Positions 53,748 through 63,339 of a DNA stretch of 64,000 bases are shown here, one piece after another (positions within the stretch are counted from its first letter, which is position 1; each line of letters begins with the position of its first letter). A program made the translations under genes and the position numbers. The notes beneath the pieces are model-generated. The model was not told the origin of the DNA. It was given only the letters and a program-made list of their open reading frames with translations, and ran no database searches. This DNA comes from an uncultured Methanosarcinales archaeon. GTDB lineage: Archaea > Halobacteriota > Methanosarcinia > Methanotrichales > Methanotrichaceae. The DNA is taken from the NCBI GenBank assembly GCA_903871465.1, contig CAIQHB010000009.1, forward strand, positions 1-64,000. The letters run 5' to 3'.

Positions 53748-53964
53748 GCTGCCACCTCTTTCACCTCAAAAAGTAATAGCCATACTGGAAAAGAAAGGCT
53801 TCGTACTGAAGAAAGTTACAGGGAGCCATTATATCTTCACGCATGCTGAGACCAAGAGACGAGTGACTGTTCCTTTTCACAGCCAGGATGTGGCCAGAGG
53901 GACTCTTCTCCAAATTCTAAAAGATGCCGGAATCAGCAGAGAAGAACTGCAGGATCTTCTCTAA
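53740..53964 (+). CDS. HicA-family mRNA interferase toxin (second pair)
   Basis: A 74-residue toxin: KLPPLSPQKVIAILEKKGFV, VTGSHYIFTHAE with the catalytic His, and VPFHSQDVARGTLLQILKDA. It follows hicB with an eight-base overlap and closes the right edge of the accessory island. Confidence 0.92.
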   Translation: MPKLPPLSPQKVIAILEKKGFVLKKVTGSHYIFTHAETKRRVTVPFHSQDVARGTLLQILKDAGISREELQDLL

Positions 53965-54346
53965 TAGTCTGCAGCTTGATCGTCGTCGCTCGGCCGGCCG
54001 CGGCCTGGAGCGGCGCCCCCTTCCATCCGCGGGAGGCCCGCAGGGCCGACTCGCGGCACCCCGGAAGAATGCGCTGATGCTCTACTTGTTTGCATCTACG
54101 AAGTCCAGTCTGCAGTTGAACGACCTCTAATTAGTCGCAAAGATCATCCACTAAATCTTCCGGTTCCGCGCGGGTGTTACGCGCTTGGTCGACGGGGGGC
54201 GCACTCAAGGCCGTGCAGGCCCCCCTGACCCCGCGTCCGCGGGGAACGATCTATGAAGCTTTGCCCTTTTTCCTTTGGCTTGATCAGGAAGGAGTCCCTG
54301 GGCAAGGCTGGTGCCAAGAAGAAGATGTGACCATGCCAGTAGGGTT
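53965..54346. other. GC-rich intergenic region between hicA and the hicB remnant
   Basis: Two GC-rich patches, roughly 53988-54065 and 54165-54245, stand out from the AT-richer surroundings. They contain short inverted sequences such as CGGCCGGCCG but no supported gene. They may come from a mobile element or from the recombination that copied hicB. Confidence 0.35.
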
Positions 54347-54457
54347 GTCACTTACGGAAAGACCGTGGAAGAGGCCATAGAGATGGCCAGGGACGCAATC
54401 ACAGGTTATGTTGAGAGCCTCATTGAGGATGGCGAAGCGGTCCCCATAGAGGATGAC
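54347..54457 (+). pseudogene. hicB remnant
   Basis: Reads VTYGKTVEEAIEMARDAITG and then YVESLIEDGEAVPIEDD, nearly identical to the central part of the second HicB, but has lost its start and the N-terminal GYTVIVPSLPG part, and ends in unrelated sequence. No hicA follows. It is the relic of a duplication or of recombination between hicBA copies. Confidence 0.8.
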
Positions 54458-54508
54458 ACTGAAAGTAGCAGCAGAGCCCTAATTCTCATGTATCCTCATA
54501 TGCACCAT

Positions 54509-57142
54509 TTAAAGGTCTGGATCGTTGTCCTGACGCATTTTTTCGAGATCTTTTTGCAGACCTGCGCTCAATTTGGCCCCCTCAAGATTGGAAACGGCGA
54601 AAAAGCCAAGTGCTATTGAATCGTACTTGATCCCCTCGAGATTTGCACCCCTGAAATCAGCGTTTTCGAAGGCTGACGTGTCGAAGATGGCCCCCCTCAG
54701 ATCTGCACCCGAAAAGTTTGTATTATTCATATAAGTCTGGGCGAAACGGGTATTCCTTAGATCGGCACCACTAAAGTCTACACCCAAGAAGTTCATCAAA
54801 ATTATTCTGGAACTCCTCAAGTTCGCTTTGTGCCAGACAGTTCTATTTAGGGTCACTCCATACTGATAGGATTCTGCAAGGTTCGCGTTCGAAAGGTCTG
54901 CGTCATCCAAATATACGTTCACGAATCTGACGCCAAATAGATCTGCATTTCGCAGATTTGCATCAGTAAGATCCGCATAATCCAATTTAGTATCTTTCAG
55001 TGTGCATCCTGTTAGATTAGCCCTCACCAAGTAAGCACGGGTGAAGTCCGAACCTGTCAGGTCGCAATTACTGAGATTGGCACCAAAAAGTTCTGCTCTG
55101 GAGAACTGGCAATTTGTGAGCATGCTATCGCCTAGATCCGCCCAATTTAGCTTGGCACCTAACAAGTTGGCTCCGCTCAGATAAACACCCTTCAGAACAG
55201 CGAGACTTAGATCAGTTCCCAGGAGCCTGGCTCCTTTTAGATATTCACCGGTAAGGTTGCATCCGCTGAGCAAGGCATTGGTCAGATCGGCCCTTTCTAG
55301 ATTGGAGTTCGATAGATCTGAGTCATCCAGATGCGCTCCGGAAAGAGTCGCTTTTGTGAGATTGGCCTCAACAAGCCTGACTCGGTGCATTAAGGCATTT
55401 TCGAGGTTCGCACCTGTTAGATTCGCTTTTGTGAGATTGGAATATGATAGAAATGAAGCCACAAGATACGAGCCGGATAAGTTCGCCATGCTGAAGTTTG
55501 TGCCGGTCAGGTTGGCAGAACCCAAATTTGATTTGACCAGACTGGAGCCAAAGAAATTCGCTCCCGAACAACGCGAATCAGAGAGATCCGCCCCGGAGAG
55601 GTCAGCATTAGAGATTGTGGCATCGATCAGGTTCGCTCCAACCAGACCGGCTCCGGCGAGATTGGTCCCATTCAATTGGGAATTCTGGAAGGTGGCACGA
55701 TCCATGAGGGCTTTTACGAAAGAGGCTCCTGTCAGATTTGCATAGCTAATTTTCACAGCCCACAAGCTGGCGCCATTCAGCTCTGCGCCAACCAGAGTTG
55801 AATTATCCATCATGGACTGATCCATAACAGAACCTGATAGATCCGCTTCGGTCAGATTTGAATAGATCAAATAATTAATCGGCAAGTAGGCACCACGAAG
55901 ATCGGCATGGGAAAGGTCGGAGCCGTGAAGATCAACAGCTGGCATGAAGGCGCCACGGAGATTGGCCCCTTTGAGCTTGGCGTTTGAAATGGTTGCCTGT
56001 ACCAAAGAAGACCGGCTCAGGTTTGTACCACGGAGATCAGAATCTTGTAGCTCAGAATTATTCAAGTCTGTCCCGGATAAATCCAAGCCGCGGAGGTTAC
56101 AATCACTGAGATCGGCACGAGGGTGGTATGGCTGATTGATTATCTCACTATCGGGAGGTAAGCCTGTGGTGGGAATGCCGAGACGATTCAGCTCAAATCT
56201 ATCAAACATGTAATGGTTGAAGTTATCTCTTATTACAGGAAGATTCTTCACGGGTTCGCCCCCTAAGATGCGGAGGGCAAGCTCCGCCGCCTTGCTTCCC
56301 TGAGACGATCCCGAGAGCATCTTTCCCCCTACAACTCCATATCCCATGAGGAAATCCCACAATCCATAAATTGGAGCGGAGCTTGCTTCATGAATTAGGC
56401 TTGTCGCATCTTCATAAGTCAAAATCTTTCCCGTCCTGTCACGATTGAAGGTCATCTCCAATATGAGGCTGTCATTAGGCAGGGAAGAGACACGCTGCGA
56501 GAGCTCCTTTGCCGTGAGGTTGTCAAGGTACTCAAAGGAGATCTTGTTATCGAATTCTGGAATTACCGTATCCATAATCTTTCGATTGGCCTGGCCTGTT
56601 GTTGTGTTATCATTTACAATAGCAATAAGCTTTGTATGGGGATGCAATTTGAGCATCAATGAAATGGTATCCCGGATATCGAATGCTTCCATTACGCCCG
56701 TAAAATTTCGTTTTCCTCGAAGCATCTTATCTTCGAAGTTGATAACGCCGCAGAAGACTACTGGTGTTCCCGGAAAAATTTCCTCGCTGTTATTGAGCAG
56801 GAATTTGAATGCATCGGTATCGGTAGAAATGATTACATCGAAGTGCCTATCTTTGTACTTTTGGAGATACATCGTCTTCAAGTCAGCCAGACGGGCAACA
56901 TTTGGATCTATTCGCTTTGTGTCCATGAACTCGACATTGATAGCAGCCGAAGGCAAATAAATTGCAAATTGGTGCTTTATCTCGGATATAATACTGTCAT
57001 CCCATTTCATCCCGAGATTATAGGATGCAAGAATTAGAACTTGCTTTGGTGTCTTATCTTCAGCTGCCGAAGAACCAGCAACAAGAAAAGCTATCAGAAG
57101 AAGTCCGACAGTAAATTTTATCATATAGGCCCACAAGCGCAT
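54509..57142 (-). CDS. Secreted ABC-substrate-binding-domain / pentapeptide-repeat protein
   Basis: An 877-residue exported protein. Residues 1-27 are a signal peptide (FTVGLLLIAFLVAGSSAAED). Residues about 33-330 match the ABC-type substrate-binding fold often found in sensors (KQVLILASYNLGMKWDD, VIISTDTDAFKFLLNNS, TPVVFCGVINFEDKML, KLIAIVNDNTTTGQANR). From about 343 to 865 nearly every five residues follow A(D/N)LxX, about 100 pentapeptide repeats that form a four-sided beta-helix. The pairing of a periplasmic-type binding domain with such a long helix outside the cell is uncommon. It is encoded 238 bases downstream of a hybrid histidine kinase gene on the same strand; a joint sensing role is inferred. 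Confidence 0.85.
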   Translation of the reverse strand: MRLWAYMIKFTVGLLLIAFLVAGSSAAEDKTPKQVLILASYNLGMKWDDSIISEIKHQFAIYLPSAAINVEFMDTKRIDPNVARLADLKTMYLQKYKDRHFDVIISTDTDAFKFLLNNSEEIFPGTPVVFCGVINFEDKMLRGKRNFTGVMEAFDIRDTISLMLKLHPHTKLIAIVNDNTTTGQANRKIMDTVIPEFDNKISFEYLDNLTAKELSQRVSSLPNDSLILEMTFNRDRTGKILTYEDATSLIHEASSAPIYGLWDFLMGYGVVGGKMLSGSSQGSKAAELALRILGGEPVKNLPVIRDNFNHYMFDRFELNRLGIPTTGLPPDSEIINQPYHPRADLSDCNLRGLDLSGTDLNNSELQDSDLRGTNLSRSSLVQATISNAKLKGANLRGAFMPAVDLHGSDLSHADLRGAYLPINYLIYSNLTEADLSGSVMDQSMMDNSTLVGAELNGASLWAVKISYANLTGASFVKALMDRATFQNSQLNGTNLAGAGLVGANLIDATISNADLSGADLSDSRCSGANFFGSSLVKSNLGSANLTGTNFSMANLSGSYLVASFLSYSNLTKANLTGANLENALMHRVRLVEANLTKATLSGAHLDDSDLSNSNLERADLTNALLSGCNLTGEYLKGARLLGTDLSLAVLKGVYLSGANLLGAKLNWADLGDSMLTNCQFSRAELFGANLSNCDLTGSDFTRAYLVRANLTGCTLKDTKLDYADLTDANLRNADLFGVRFVNVYLDDADLSNANLAESYQYGVTLNRTVWHKANLRSSRIILMNFLGVDFSGADLRNTRFAQTYMNNTNFSGADLRGAIFDTSAFENADFRGANLEGIKYDSIALGFFAVSNLEGAKLSAGLQKDLEKMRQDNDPDL

Positions 57143-57379
57143 AATTTTAATCTCCTTGTCACGTGGTTATTACGCTAGTTGCTCGGTAATATTTATCATG
57201 TCTTCTTATTTTTTAAACTTTATTTGGAGATCCATGTTTTATAACTTATTACTTTAATATACGGTGTTCGTATTAAGAACTATCTGTGAGTATTTAATCT
57301 CAATAGAGTCTCGGTGTTTTGACCGGAGTTTAAAAGATCCCTGACTACAAAAACCAAGTTTCTCATATACATATCGGGA
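57143..57379. other. AT-rich spacer between the kinase and pentapeptide genes
   Basis: No gene is seen. On the minus strand the AT-rich part (about 57200-57260) provides TATA-like tracts for a separate promoter of the pentapeptide-repeat gene, so the two genes may be transcribed independently. Confidence 0.4.
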
Positions 57380-60300
57380 TCAAAGACCCGATTCAGATTG
57401 CCGGTTGTCCTTCGTTGTTATTGCCAACCACCTGGCAAGCAATTCCGTCAGTCCCTTTTGTAGGACCGGTTTGGCAATGAAATCGCTCATTCCGGCCTGA
57501 ATACACTTGTCTCGATCACCTCGCATAGTAAAGGCAGTCATGGCAATTATGGGAATCTCTGGGTTGAGGGCCTTTGAGCCTCCCTGACGGATGGTGCGAG
57601 TTGCCTCGAAACCGTCCATCTCGGGCATTTGGCAGTCCATCAGCACCAGGTCGTAGGGGATGATCCGGAGCGCATTGATGGCTTCTTGACCATTGGCAAC
57701 CACATCAGCCCGAAGGCCCATCTTTTTCAGCATGGCCTGTGCTACTTTCTGGTTTACTGGATTATCCTCCGCCACCAGGATACGTATCTTGCTCTTGGCA
57801 GATTCGGAAATGGAAGGTGCATTGGCAGAGGAGAGGTGCTCTGCCTGTCCCTCTCCATTTATTTCGTGGAGCGACCCACCGATTGCAGGCCCTGCAGGCT
57901 GCTTCTCAAAAATGGCAGTGAACCAGAATGTGGATCCCTTGCCCTCCTGACTTTCCATGCCGATCCTCCCCCCCATCAATTCGGCCAGCTGTTTGGAAAT
58001 AGCCAGTCCTAAACCTGTTCCGCCGTATTTGCGCGTCGTCGAGCCGTCTAATTGAGTGAAAGGCGAGAAAAGAATATCCCGCCGGTTCGCGGGGATGCCG
58101 ATGCCCGTATCCCTGACCGAGAAGCGAAGCCATACGTTTCTTTCGTCTTCGTTCTCCATAGAGGCTTGAATCGTGATCTTGCCGCTTCTCGTAAATTTCA
58201 CGGCATTGGTTCCCAGATTGACTAAAATCTGGCGCAGACGTCCTGGATCGCCCCGCAGGAGCAAGGGGACCTCAGGATCCACCTGGCAGACCAGCTCCAG
58301 CCCGTTCTCATGAGCTCCAATGGCCAGGAAATCAGATGTGTCCTTCAACGTAGAGCGCAGGTCAAAACTCAGGATTTCCAGCTCCAGTTTGCCGGCCTCG
58401 ATCTTGGAGGAATCTAGGATGTCGTTTACGAGAGAAAGGAGGGTCTCGCCGCTAATACGAGCGATTTGCGCATATTCACGCGCTTCAGCATTTAGATCCG
58501 TATCCATCAGCAGTCCTATCATGCCGATGACTCCGTTCAATGGGGTACGGATCTCATGAGACATGTTGGCCAGGAATTCGCTCTTAGCAGCATTGGCCCC
58601 CTGAGCCTGCCTCGCCATCTCGTTGGCTCGTGCCGTCTGCTCAGCGAGACCCTCGTTGAGTCTGGTGGCTTCTATTAGAGACTCAAGCAACTCTTCATCT
58701 ACGCGGGCCGTCTGGATGACCTGGGTGGTCATATTGCTCAAGTTGTCAAGTTGGGCATCATCCTCGCTGGTAATAGGTTTCTTGCTGAATAGCGCCAGGA
58801 CGCCTAAAGTTTCTCCACCCGGTGGGCGCAGCTGATAACCGGCAAACGAAACAAGACCCGTCTCCTTTGCCCATTCGCGGTTGTGGACCCTGGGATCATT
58901 CTGAACGTCGTTGGAGAGAAATTTGTGTTCCTGCCCCGACGCTACACGCCCGATCTTATAGCAACCGAAAGGCACGCGTCTGTGAACCTCACCGTCCGTA
59001 TGCGTATACCGTCCCGAACTCGAAATGAGCCGGAGACACATGTCCCGGTGGCGGCAGACGTGCGGCCCCTCTGTCACCTTTGCATGTACGCATCCCGTCT
59101 CGCAGAGGTCTCCGGAACCGGCAACCCAAATACGGCAAAAATCGGCCCCGAAGATGTCCACCACATCGTCGGTGATTTTCTTGAGTTTCTGCTGCAATTT
59201 TCCAGGGCTCAGCAGAGTCTGTTGAAGCTGATTCAACCGCACCTGGCGCTTCAAGGAATGGTTGCGGCTTAATTCGGCCTGCTTGCGCTTTGTTATATCC
59301 AGCATTACGCCGACGATGCCTGCCACCTCACCGACAAAATTTCTAAAGGGCGCTTTGGTGAAGTGGAAATCTCGCAATTCGCCTTCGACGCATTGCACCT
59401 GCATTTCGTACACCTGGATGCCCAATTCACGGAACAGTCTCTGGTCCTGCTCGTAATACTTATTCGCCAGGTCGGCGGGGATTTCCTCCGGCAATTCATG
59501 GACCGTTTTGCCTATGATATCTTCTTTAGGCATACCAATAATCTGCCTGGCAAATGCATCGTTGCAGCCCAGGTATCGACCATGTATATCTTTGAAGAAG
59601 ATCGGGCTAGGGATGGTCTCGATCAATGTTTCCAGGAATTTCAGGTTGTTTTGGAGCTCTTCTTGCTCAAGTTTGCGCTCAGTCATATCGCGAATTGATT
59701 CTATGGCGCCGATTCTGTTTCCTTGATCATTAAAAATCGCTCCTGCTGTTGCCCAGACATATGCCCCTTTGCCCTGGCGCAATGCCGGTGCAAATGTTTC
59801 GGCGTAGAGAATGTCTCCAAACCTCTGCACATATTGATAATTGGAGACGATCTCGTTATCGTCTTTATCCAGGAGATCCAGCAACTGCGGCCTTCGGACA
59901 CCATAGAAGGGAATTGTGTAGGCATGGTCTTGCTGCCCGATCATGTCGTTCCTGCCCACCCCCGTCATCTCTTCCATTGCCCGGTTCCAGGCGATGACCA
60001 AACCAGCTTTATCCACAGCAAATGTGGCATCCGGCAGGAAATCAATGATATCGGCAAGGCGCTGTTCTGATTCCCGCAGTGCATCTTCCGCTTGCTTGCG
60101 CATCAGTGCCACTCCGATGTGCGATGCGATTCCTTCCAGGAGTTCAACCATATCGAGGGTGAAACGTCCTTTGCGCCGATCATTGAGCTGGATCAGACCA
60201 ACAATCCTATCCATGTTCCGAATGGGCACCAGTGCCATGGAGGCATAGCCTTGATGTATGCATTGGTTGCGTGGATGAAGCCGGGAGTCAACGCCCGGCG

Positions 60301-61135
60301 GGATGTCCAGGAACGGGGATGAATCGTTCGTCCAGGCGCTTCCCCCCGGGGTGAAGAACGAATTGGCCGGGTCGGTCTTGCCGGAAATTATCAGGCCGCA
60401 GGTACATTCCAGATTGACGTTGCCGTCTTTATCCCGGCACACCCCACCATCCGCGGCACGCTCGATCAGCGTGTTTTCCGTCACCAGAAAATCCTTGGAA
60501 AAGCCCTCCTGGGCTAAATACGGGAAATCATCTCCATCTTGCAGGCGAATGCCCACGGCATCGAACCCGGTCCTCGTCTTCAATTCGACGAGAACGCGCC
60601 GTATGGAATCCCGCAGATCTCCCGGCTCGTTTAGTATCTGTAGGACTTCCCTGCCCATTTCTCTATATGCTCCCGCCCACTTGCGCTCGGTGATGTCACT
60701 GGTCGTGCCAAAGATGCTAACACTGCCGTCCGGTTGGAAATAAGCCGAACCTCTGGAACTAACCCAAATCGTCGTGCCGTCGGCTTTTCGCAGACGGTAT
60801 TCGGCGGTCTTGCCCGTCATTTGCATTCTTATGCCTTCGAAAAGTATCCCCTGCACGACCGGCAAGTCTTCCGGATGGACATAGGAGAAGTATTTCTCGA
60901 AGCTGTTTCCTATTGTCCCGGCTGGCAAGCCCAGCATCCTGTCCGCAACCGGCGAGATGTAGGTGCCGGCAGGCTCTCCATTGGCTGATACATCATAGCG
61001 CCAGATGATATCGGATATCATCGAAATTGCCTGCTCGTATTGGACACTGCGGGCGTTTGCGGCTCGCAAAGCTTCCTGCAACTCTTCCAGAGCCTGGCAG
61101 CGGTCGATGGTGTCATTGCCCATTACTCTCACCAT
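57380..61135 (-). CDS. Hybrid sensor histidine kinase with PAS and GAF domains
   Basis: A 1251-residue protein, apparently cytoplasmic since no transmembrane segment is seen. Order: PAS (about 30-155), GAF (about 160-350), PAS (about 360-490), PAS (about 495-625), a Cys-rich GAF-like domain (about 640-800; C-x-G-C and CRHRDMC could bind a cofactor), then HisKA with H860 in [11 protein letters not shown], HATPase (N-box [17 protein letters not shown]) and a C-terminal receiver with the phospho-acceptor D1167 in [13 protein letters not shown]. It resembles bacterial BarA/ArcB-type hybrids acquired by methanogens. No separate response-regulator gene is in the window. Confidence 0.93.
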   Translation of the reverse strand: MVRVMGNDTIDRCQALEELQEALRAANARSVQYEQAISMISDIIWRYDVSANGEPAGTYISPVADRMLGLPAGTIGNSFEKYFSYVHPEDLPVVQGILFEGIRMQMTGKTAEYRLRKADGTTIWVSSRGSAYFQPDGSVSIFGTTSDITERKWAGAYREMGREVLQILNEPGDLRDSIRRVLVELKTRTGFDAVGIRLQDGDDFPYLAQEGFSKDFLVTENTLIERAADGGVCRDKDGNVNLECTCGLIISGKTDPANSFFTPGGSAWTNDSSPFLDIPPGVDSRLHPRNQCIHQGYASMALVPIRNMDRIVGLIQLNDRRKGRFTLDMVELLEGIASHIGVALMRKQAEDALRESEQRLADIIDFLPDATFAVDKAGLVIAWNRAMEEMTGVGRNDMIGQQDHAYTIPFYGVRRPQLLDLLDKDDNEIVSNYQYVQRFGDILYAETFAPALRQGKGAYVWATAGAIFNDQGNRIGAIESIRDMTERKLEQEELQNNLKFLETLIETIPSPIFFKDIHGRYLGCNDAFARQIIGMPKEDIIGKTVHELPEEIPADLANKYYEQDQRLFRELGIQVYEMQVQCVEGELRDFHFTKAPFRNFVGEVAGIVGVMLDITKRKQAELSRNHSLKRQVRLNQLQQTLLSPGKLQQKLKKITDDVVDIFGADFCRIWVAGSGDLCETGCVHAKVTEGPHVCRHRDMCLRLISSSGRYTHTDGEVHRRVPFGCYKIGRVASGQEHKFLSNDVQNDPRVHNREWAKETGLVSFAGYQLRPPGGETLGVLALFSKKPITSEDDAQLDNLSNMTTQVIQTARVDEELLESLIEATRLNEGLAEQTARANEMARQAQGANAAKSEFLANMSHEIRTPLNGVIGMIGLLMDTDLNAEAREYAQIARISGETLLSLVNDILDSSKIEAGKLELEILSFDLRSTLKDTSDFLAIGAHENGLELVCQVDPEVPLLLRGDPGRLRQILVNLGTNAVKFTRSGKITIQASMENEDERNVWLRFSVRDTGIGIPANRRDILFSPFTQLDGSTTRKYGGTGLGLAISKQLAELMGGRIGMESQEGKGSTFWFTAIFEKQPAGPAIGGSLHEINGEGQAEHLSSANAPSISESAKSKIRILVAEDNPVNQKVAQAMLKKMGLRADVVANGQEAINALRIIPYDLVLMDCQMPEMDGFEATRTIRQGGSKALNPEIPIIAMTAFTMRGDRDKCIQAGMSDFIAKPVLQKGLTELLARWLAITTKDNRQSESGL

Positions 61136-61320
61136 TTAATAGTTCTGATTGATAGATCTTATGGAAGATTTGCCAGAGCTTCAAGCTTCATCTCCTTGCC
61201 GAACACTACTTGCCTTCTGCCGGATAGCCCGTGAGTCCATCTTCCCTGATATCGACCCTATATGAAGAATAAGACTTTATCCTTATGCAATATACGTACT
61301 ATAGAATAAGGAAAAAGAAT

Positions 61321-62289
61321 ATGAATAATATTTGGAAATCGTTTGTTCTCATCATATTGTTGATGGGATGTGCCTCTGCATTAGATGCAGGCAGCGTAGC
61401 GATGCTACCTGGAGAGGCAACGGCAGAAAAGCTGTTTAACAATGGAATCGGTCAGCCATGGGTAGGAGGCAATCCACCGTCGGATAGTGCCTCTAATTCG
61501 GTCTATTCTCAATATTCTCAATATTTCTCGATGCACTCAGGGTCTGCACCACAAAAGCATATTGAGGCTCCGAAGAAGAGCGATATAAAGAACAAGACAC
61601 CAACTACGGTTTACTTCAGCTATCAAATGCAGGCAGTGCCGTACACACAGTTTCAGACTTATGCCACATACACCGGCGGCAATTCACTGTGGATACAGGG
61701 CTCTTCCAGCTGGTCCCAGTATGCCAAAGTTCCACAAGGATCAAGCCTGTCGTTAATGGGGACGTCTTCTGCTGGAGGTAATGGCAATCTCTACGAGATA
61801 AATCCCGATGGAAAGTTGTATACAAACGCCTACTACTTCTACCCGGGATATAATCAAATAAACTTCTATGCAGACACCATTGGACAGCACATATTGCTCT
61901 TCGTTATCGGCGGCCAGGTGAGCAATTCAATAGTCATCGATGTTACGAGCTACTATCCGCCATCAAACCCGCAGCCAGTTCCAACTTATCCACCCATTCA
62001 GACTCTGCCTCCGGCAACCACACCATCAACAACCTATGGTGACACGCCGGTCACAATCGTGTCCCAGGGCATGCGCGGATATCAAGTGTTCTTGGATGGC
62101 ACATTAATCGGAACTGAAGGCACTGCAGGAGATCCTCTGGACGGAAGGTTCAGCTTTAGCGTTGTTGGCAATCAGAACCATGCTGTGAGAGTATACGACG
62201 GTCAATTCAATTACCCGAAGACCATGTTCTTCACCACGGGAGTCAAGAAGATAATCAATGTGGAGCCGGGAACTGCGGTCTATATCTAG
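61321..62289 (+). CDS. Putative lipoprotein or secreted protein
   Basis: The preferred start is the ATG at 61321, giving 322 residues; an ATG at 61285 would place charged residues before the signal sequence. Residues 1-18 form a signal peptide ending in LLMGC, a lipobox-like site, so the protein could be lipid-anchored. The mature part is Ser/Tyr/Gln-rich (SVYSQYSQYFSMHSG), with a beta-rich domain, a Pro/Thr linker (about 225-250) and a C-terminal PEGA-like module (VFLDGTLIGTEGTAGD). Relatives occur in several Methanothrix-like genomes as I recall; no function is known. Confidence 0.7.
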   Translation: MNNIWKSFVLIILLMGCASALDAGSVAMLPGEATAEKLFNNGIGQPWVGGNPPSDSASNSVYSQYSQYFSMHSGSAPQKHIEAPKKSDIKNKTPTTVYFSYQMQAVPYTQFQTYATYTGGNSLWIQGSSSWSQYAKVPQGSSLSLMGTSSAGGNGNLYEINPDGKLYTNAYYFYPGYNQINFYADTIGQHILLFVIGGQVSNSIVIDVTSYYPPSNPQPVPTYPPIQTLPPATTPSTTYGDTPVTIVSQGMRGYQVFLDGTLIGTEGTAGDPLDGRFSFSVVGNQNHAVRVYDGQFNYPKTMFFTTGVKKIINVEPGTAVYI

Positions 62290-62299
62290 GCCCCAAAAT

Positions 62300-62310
62300 T
62301 TTTATATATT
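62300..62310 (+). promoter_or_regulatory. TATA box before the next secreted protein
   Basis: TTTTATATATT is a strong archaeal TATA-like site 11 bases after the preceding stop. It implies transcription from about 62326-62335, downstream of the ATG at 62317, which argues for the ATG at 62395 as the true start of the next gene. Confidence 0.5.
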
Positions 62311-62394
62311 TTTAACATGATCATCCGGCAGATGAAGTTTCATGAGTCTCGATGGCATACGCCAGAGAAAAGGTTGCAGATATGGGTTGCAGAT

Positions 62395-63150
62395 ATGAGA
62401 TTCAAGAATCTTTTCGTGATAACTTCGCTCCTGGTTGCTCTATGCGCCAGCAATGCATACTCGATAGGAGACTCCATAGGCAAGTCAGCGGATCAATTGA
62501 TCGATGAGAGCAATGGAATCCACAGCCACGATATCTATCACCCTGAAAATCCCCAGGAAGCCAGGACGCTCTGGAGCCTGCAGCACGGGACGAACTTCAC
62601 GATGCCCGACACGGTATTGGAGAACAGCATCGGTACCAGCACCGGTTTCAGAACCGATACCAGAACCAGTACCAGTCCCGAAGAGCCTCTGTATTCTGCA
62701 AATAGCAGCGAAAGTCTGCAAAACCAGATAGCAGGCGCTACAAACGCATCCCAAACCACATTATCTCAGGGAGTTGCGGCATTGAATGCTGCAAACGCCG
62801 CTGGAAACTGGTCTTTTCGACTGAGAGATAGCAAAAAGAATAGAGTCTTGGCCCTCACACTTTTCCAATCGTATAATGCCGTCTTCGGAACGGGGAGAAT
62901 CAATGACGGAGGAGACACGCTGGAGGTTATGGCTTCCGGGTCGGTCGAAGGAGACAAACTGTACCTGGAAGCAACATCTTCAGGAACCATTATCCTTTAC
63001 AGGCTTGCACTCACAGAGAGCGGCAACACTGCATCTGGTGAATACAGGGCGTTCTCGACGGGCAATGAGACCTGGAAGGGGCTCGCGGATGGTGTGCGAA
63101 TTCCATCCGGGCAGCCCTTGTCAAGGATAGAGAAGAGTCCGAGAGAATAG
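62395..63150 (+). CDS. Secreted protein of unknown function
   Basis: From the ATG at 62395 there are 251 residues: a signal peptide (MRFKNLFVITSLLVALCASN), a Thr/Ser-rich middle with a TSTGFRTDTRTSTS repeat-like stretch (about 75-95) and a 120-residue C-terminal domain starting NWSFRLRDSKKNRVLALTLF that alternates strands, as in a lipocalin- or calycin-like barrel. An ATG at 62317 is open but lies upstream of the likely transcription start. It is not recognised as a known family. Near-neighbour of the putative lipoprotein gene. Confidence 0.65.
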   Translation: MRFKNLFVITSLLVALCASNAYSIGDSIGKSADQLIDESNGIHSHDIYHPENPQEARTLWSLQHGTNFTMPDTVLENSIGTSTGFRTDTRTSTSPEEPLYSANSSESLQNQIAGATNASQTTLSQGVAALNAANAAGNWSFRLRDSKKNRVLALTLFQSYNAVFGTGRINDGGDTLEVMASGSVEGDKLYLEATSSGTIILYRLALTESGNTASGEYRAFSTGNETWKGLADGVRIPSGQPLSRIEKSPRE

Positions 63151-63339
63151 ACTAGCCCGGGCAGTTCGACCTGGCCAGTTCACCAAAAAAAAAGCAAATT
63201 CATTTTTGAGCATGATCTCAATATTGTCCTCCTTACCCAAACGTTTTTCTGCAAATGTTGCAATGGTTGATACGGAGGGAAAATTATTCTGAAGAAGGCG
63301 CTTTCATTCATCAATTGGGGAGAGATTCGTTCTGCAAAA

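Noticed and set aside
55257-55745. Open reading frame opposite the pentapeptide-repeat gene
   Set aside because: It is a shadow caused by the regular five-codon repeat on the other strand.
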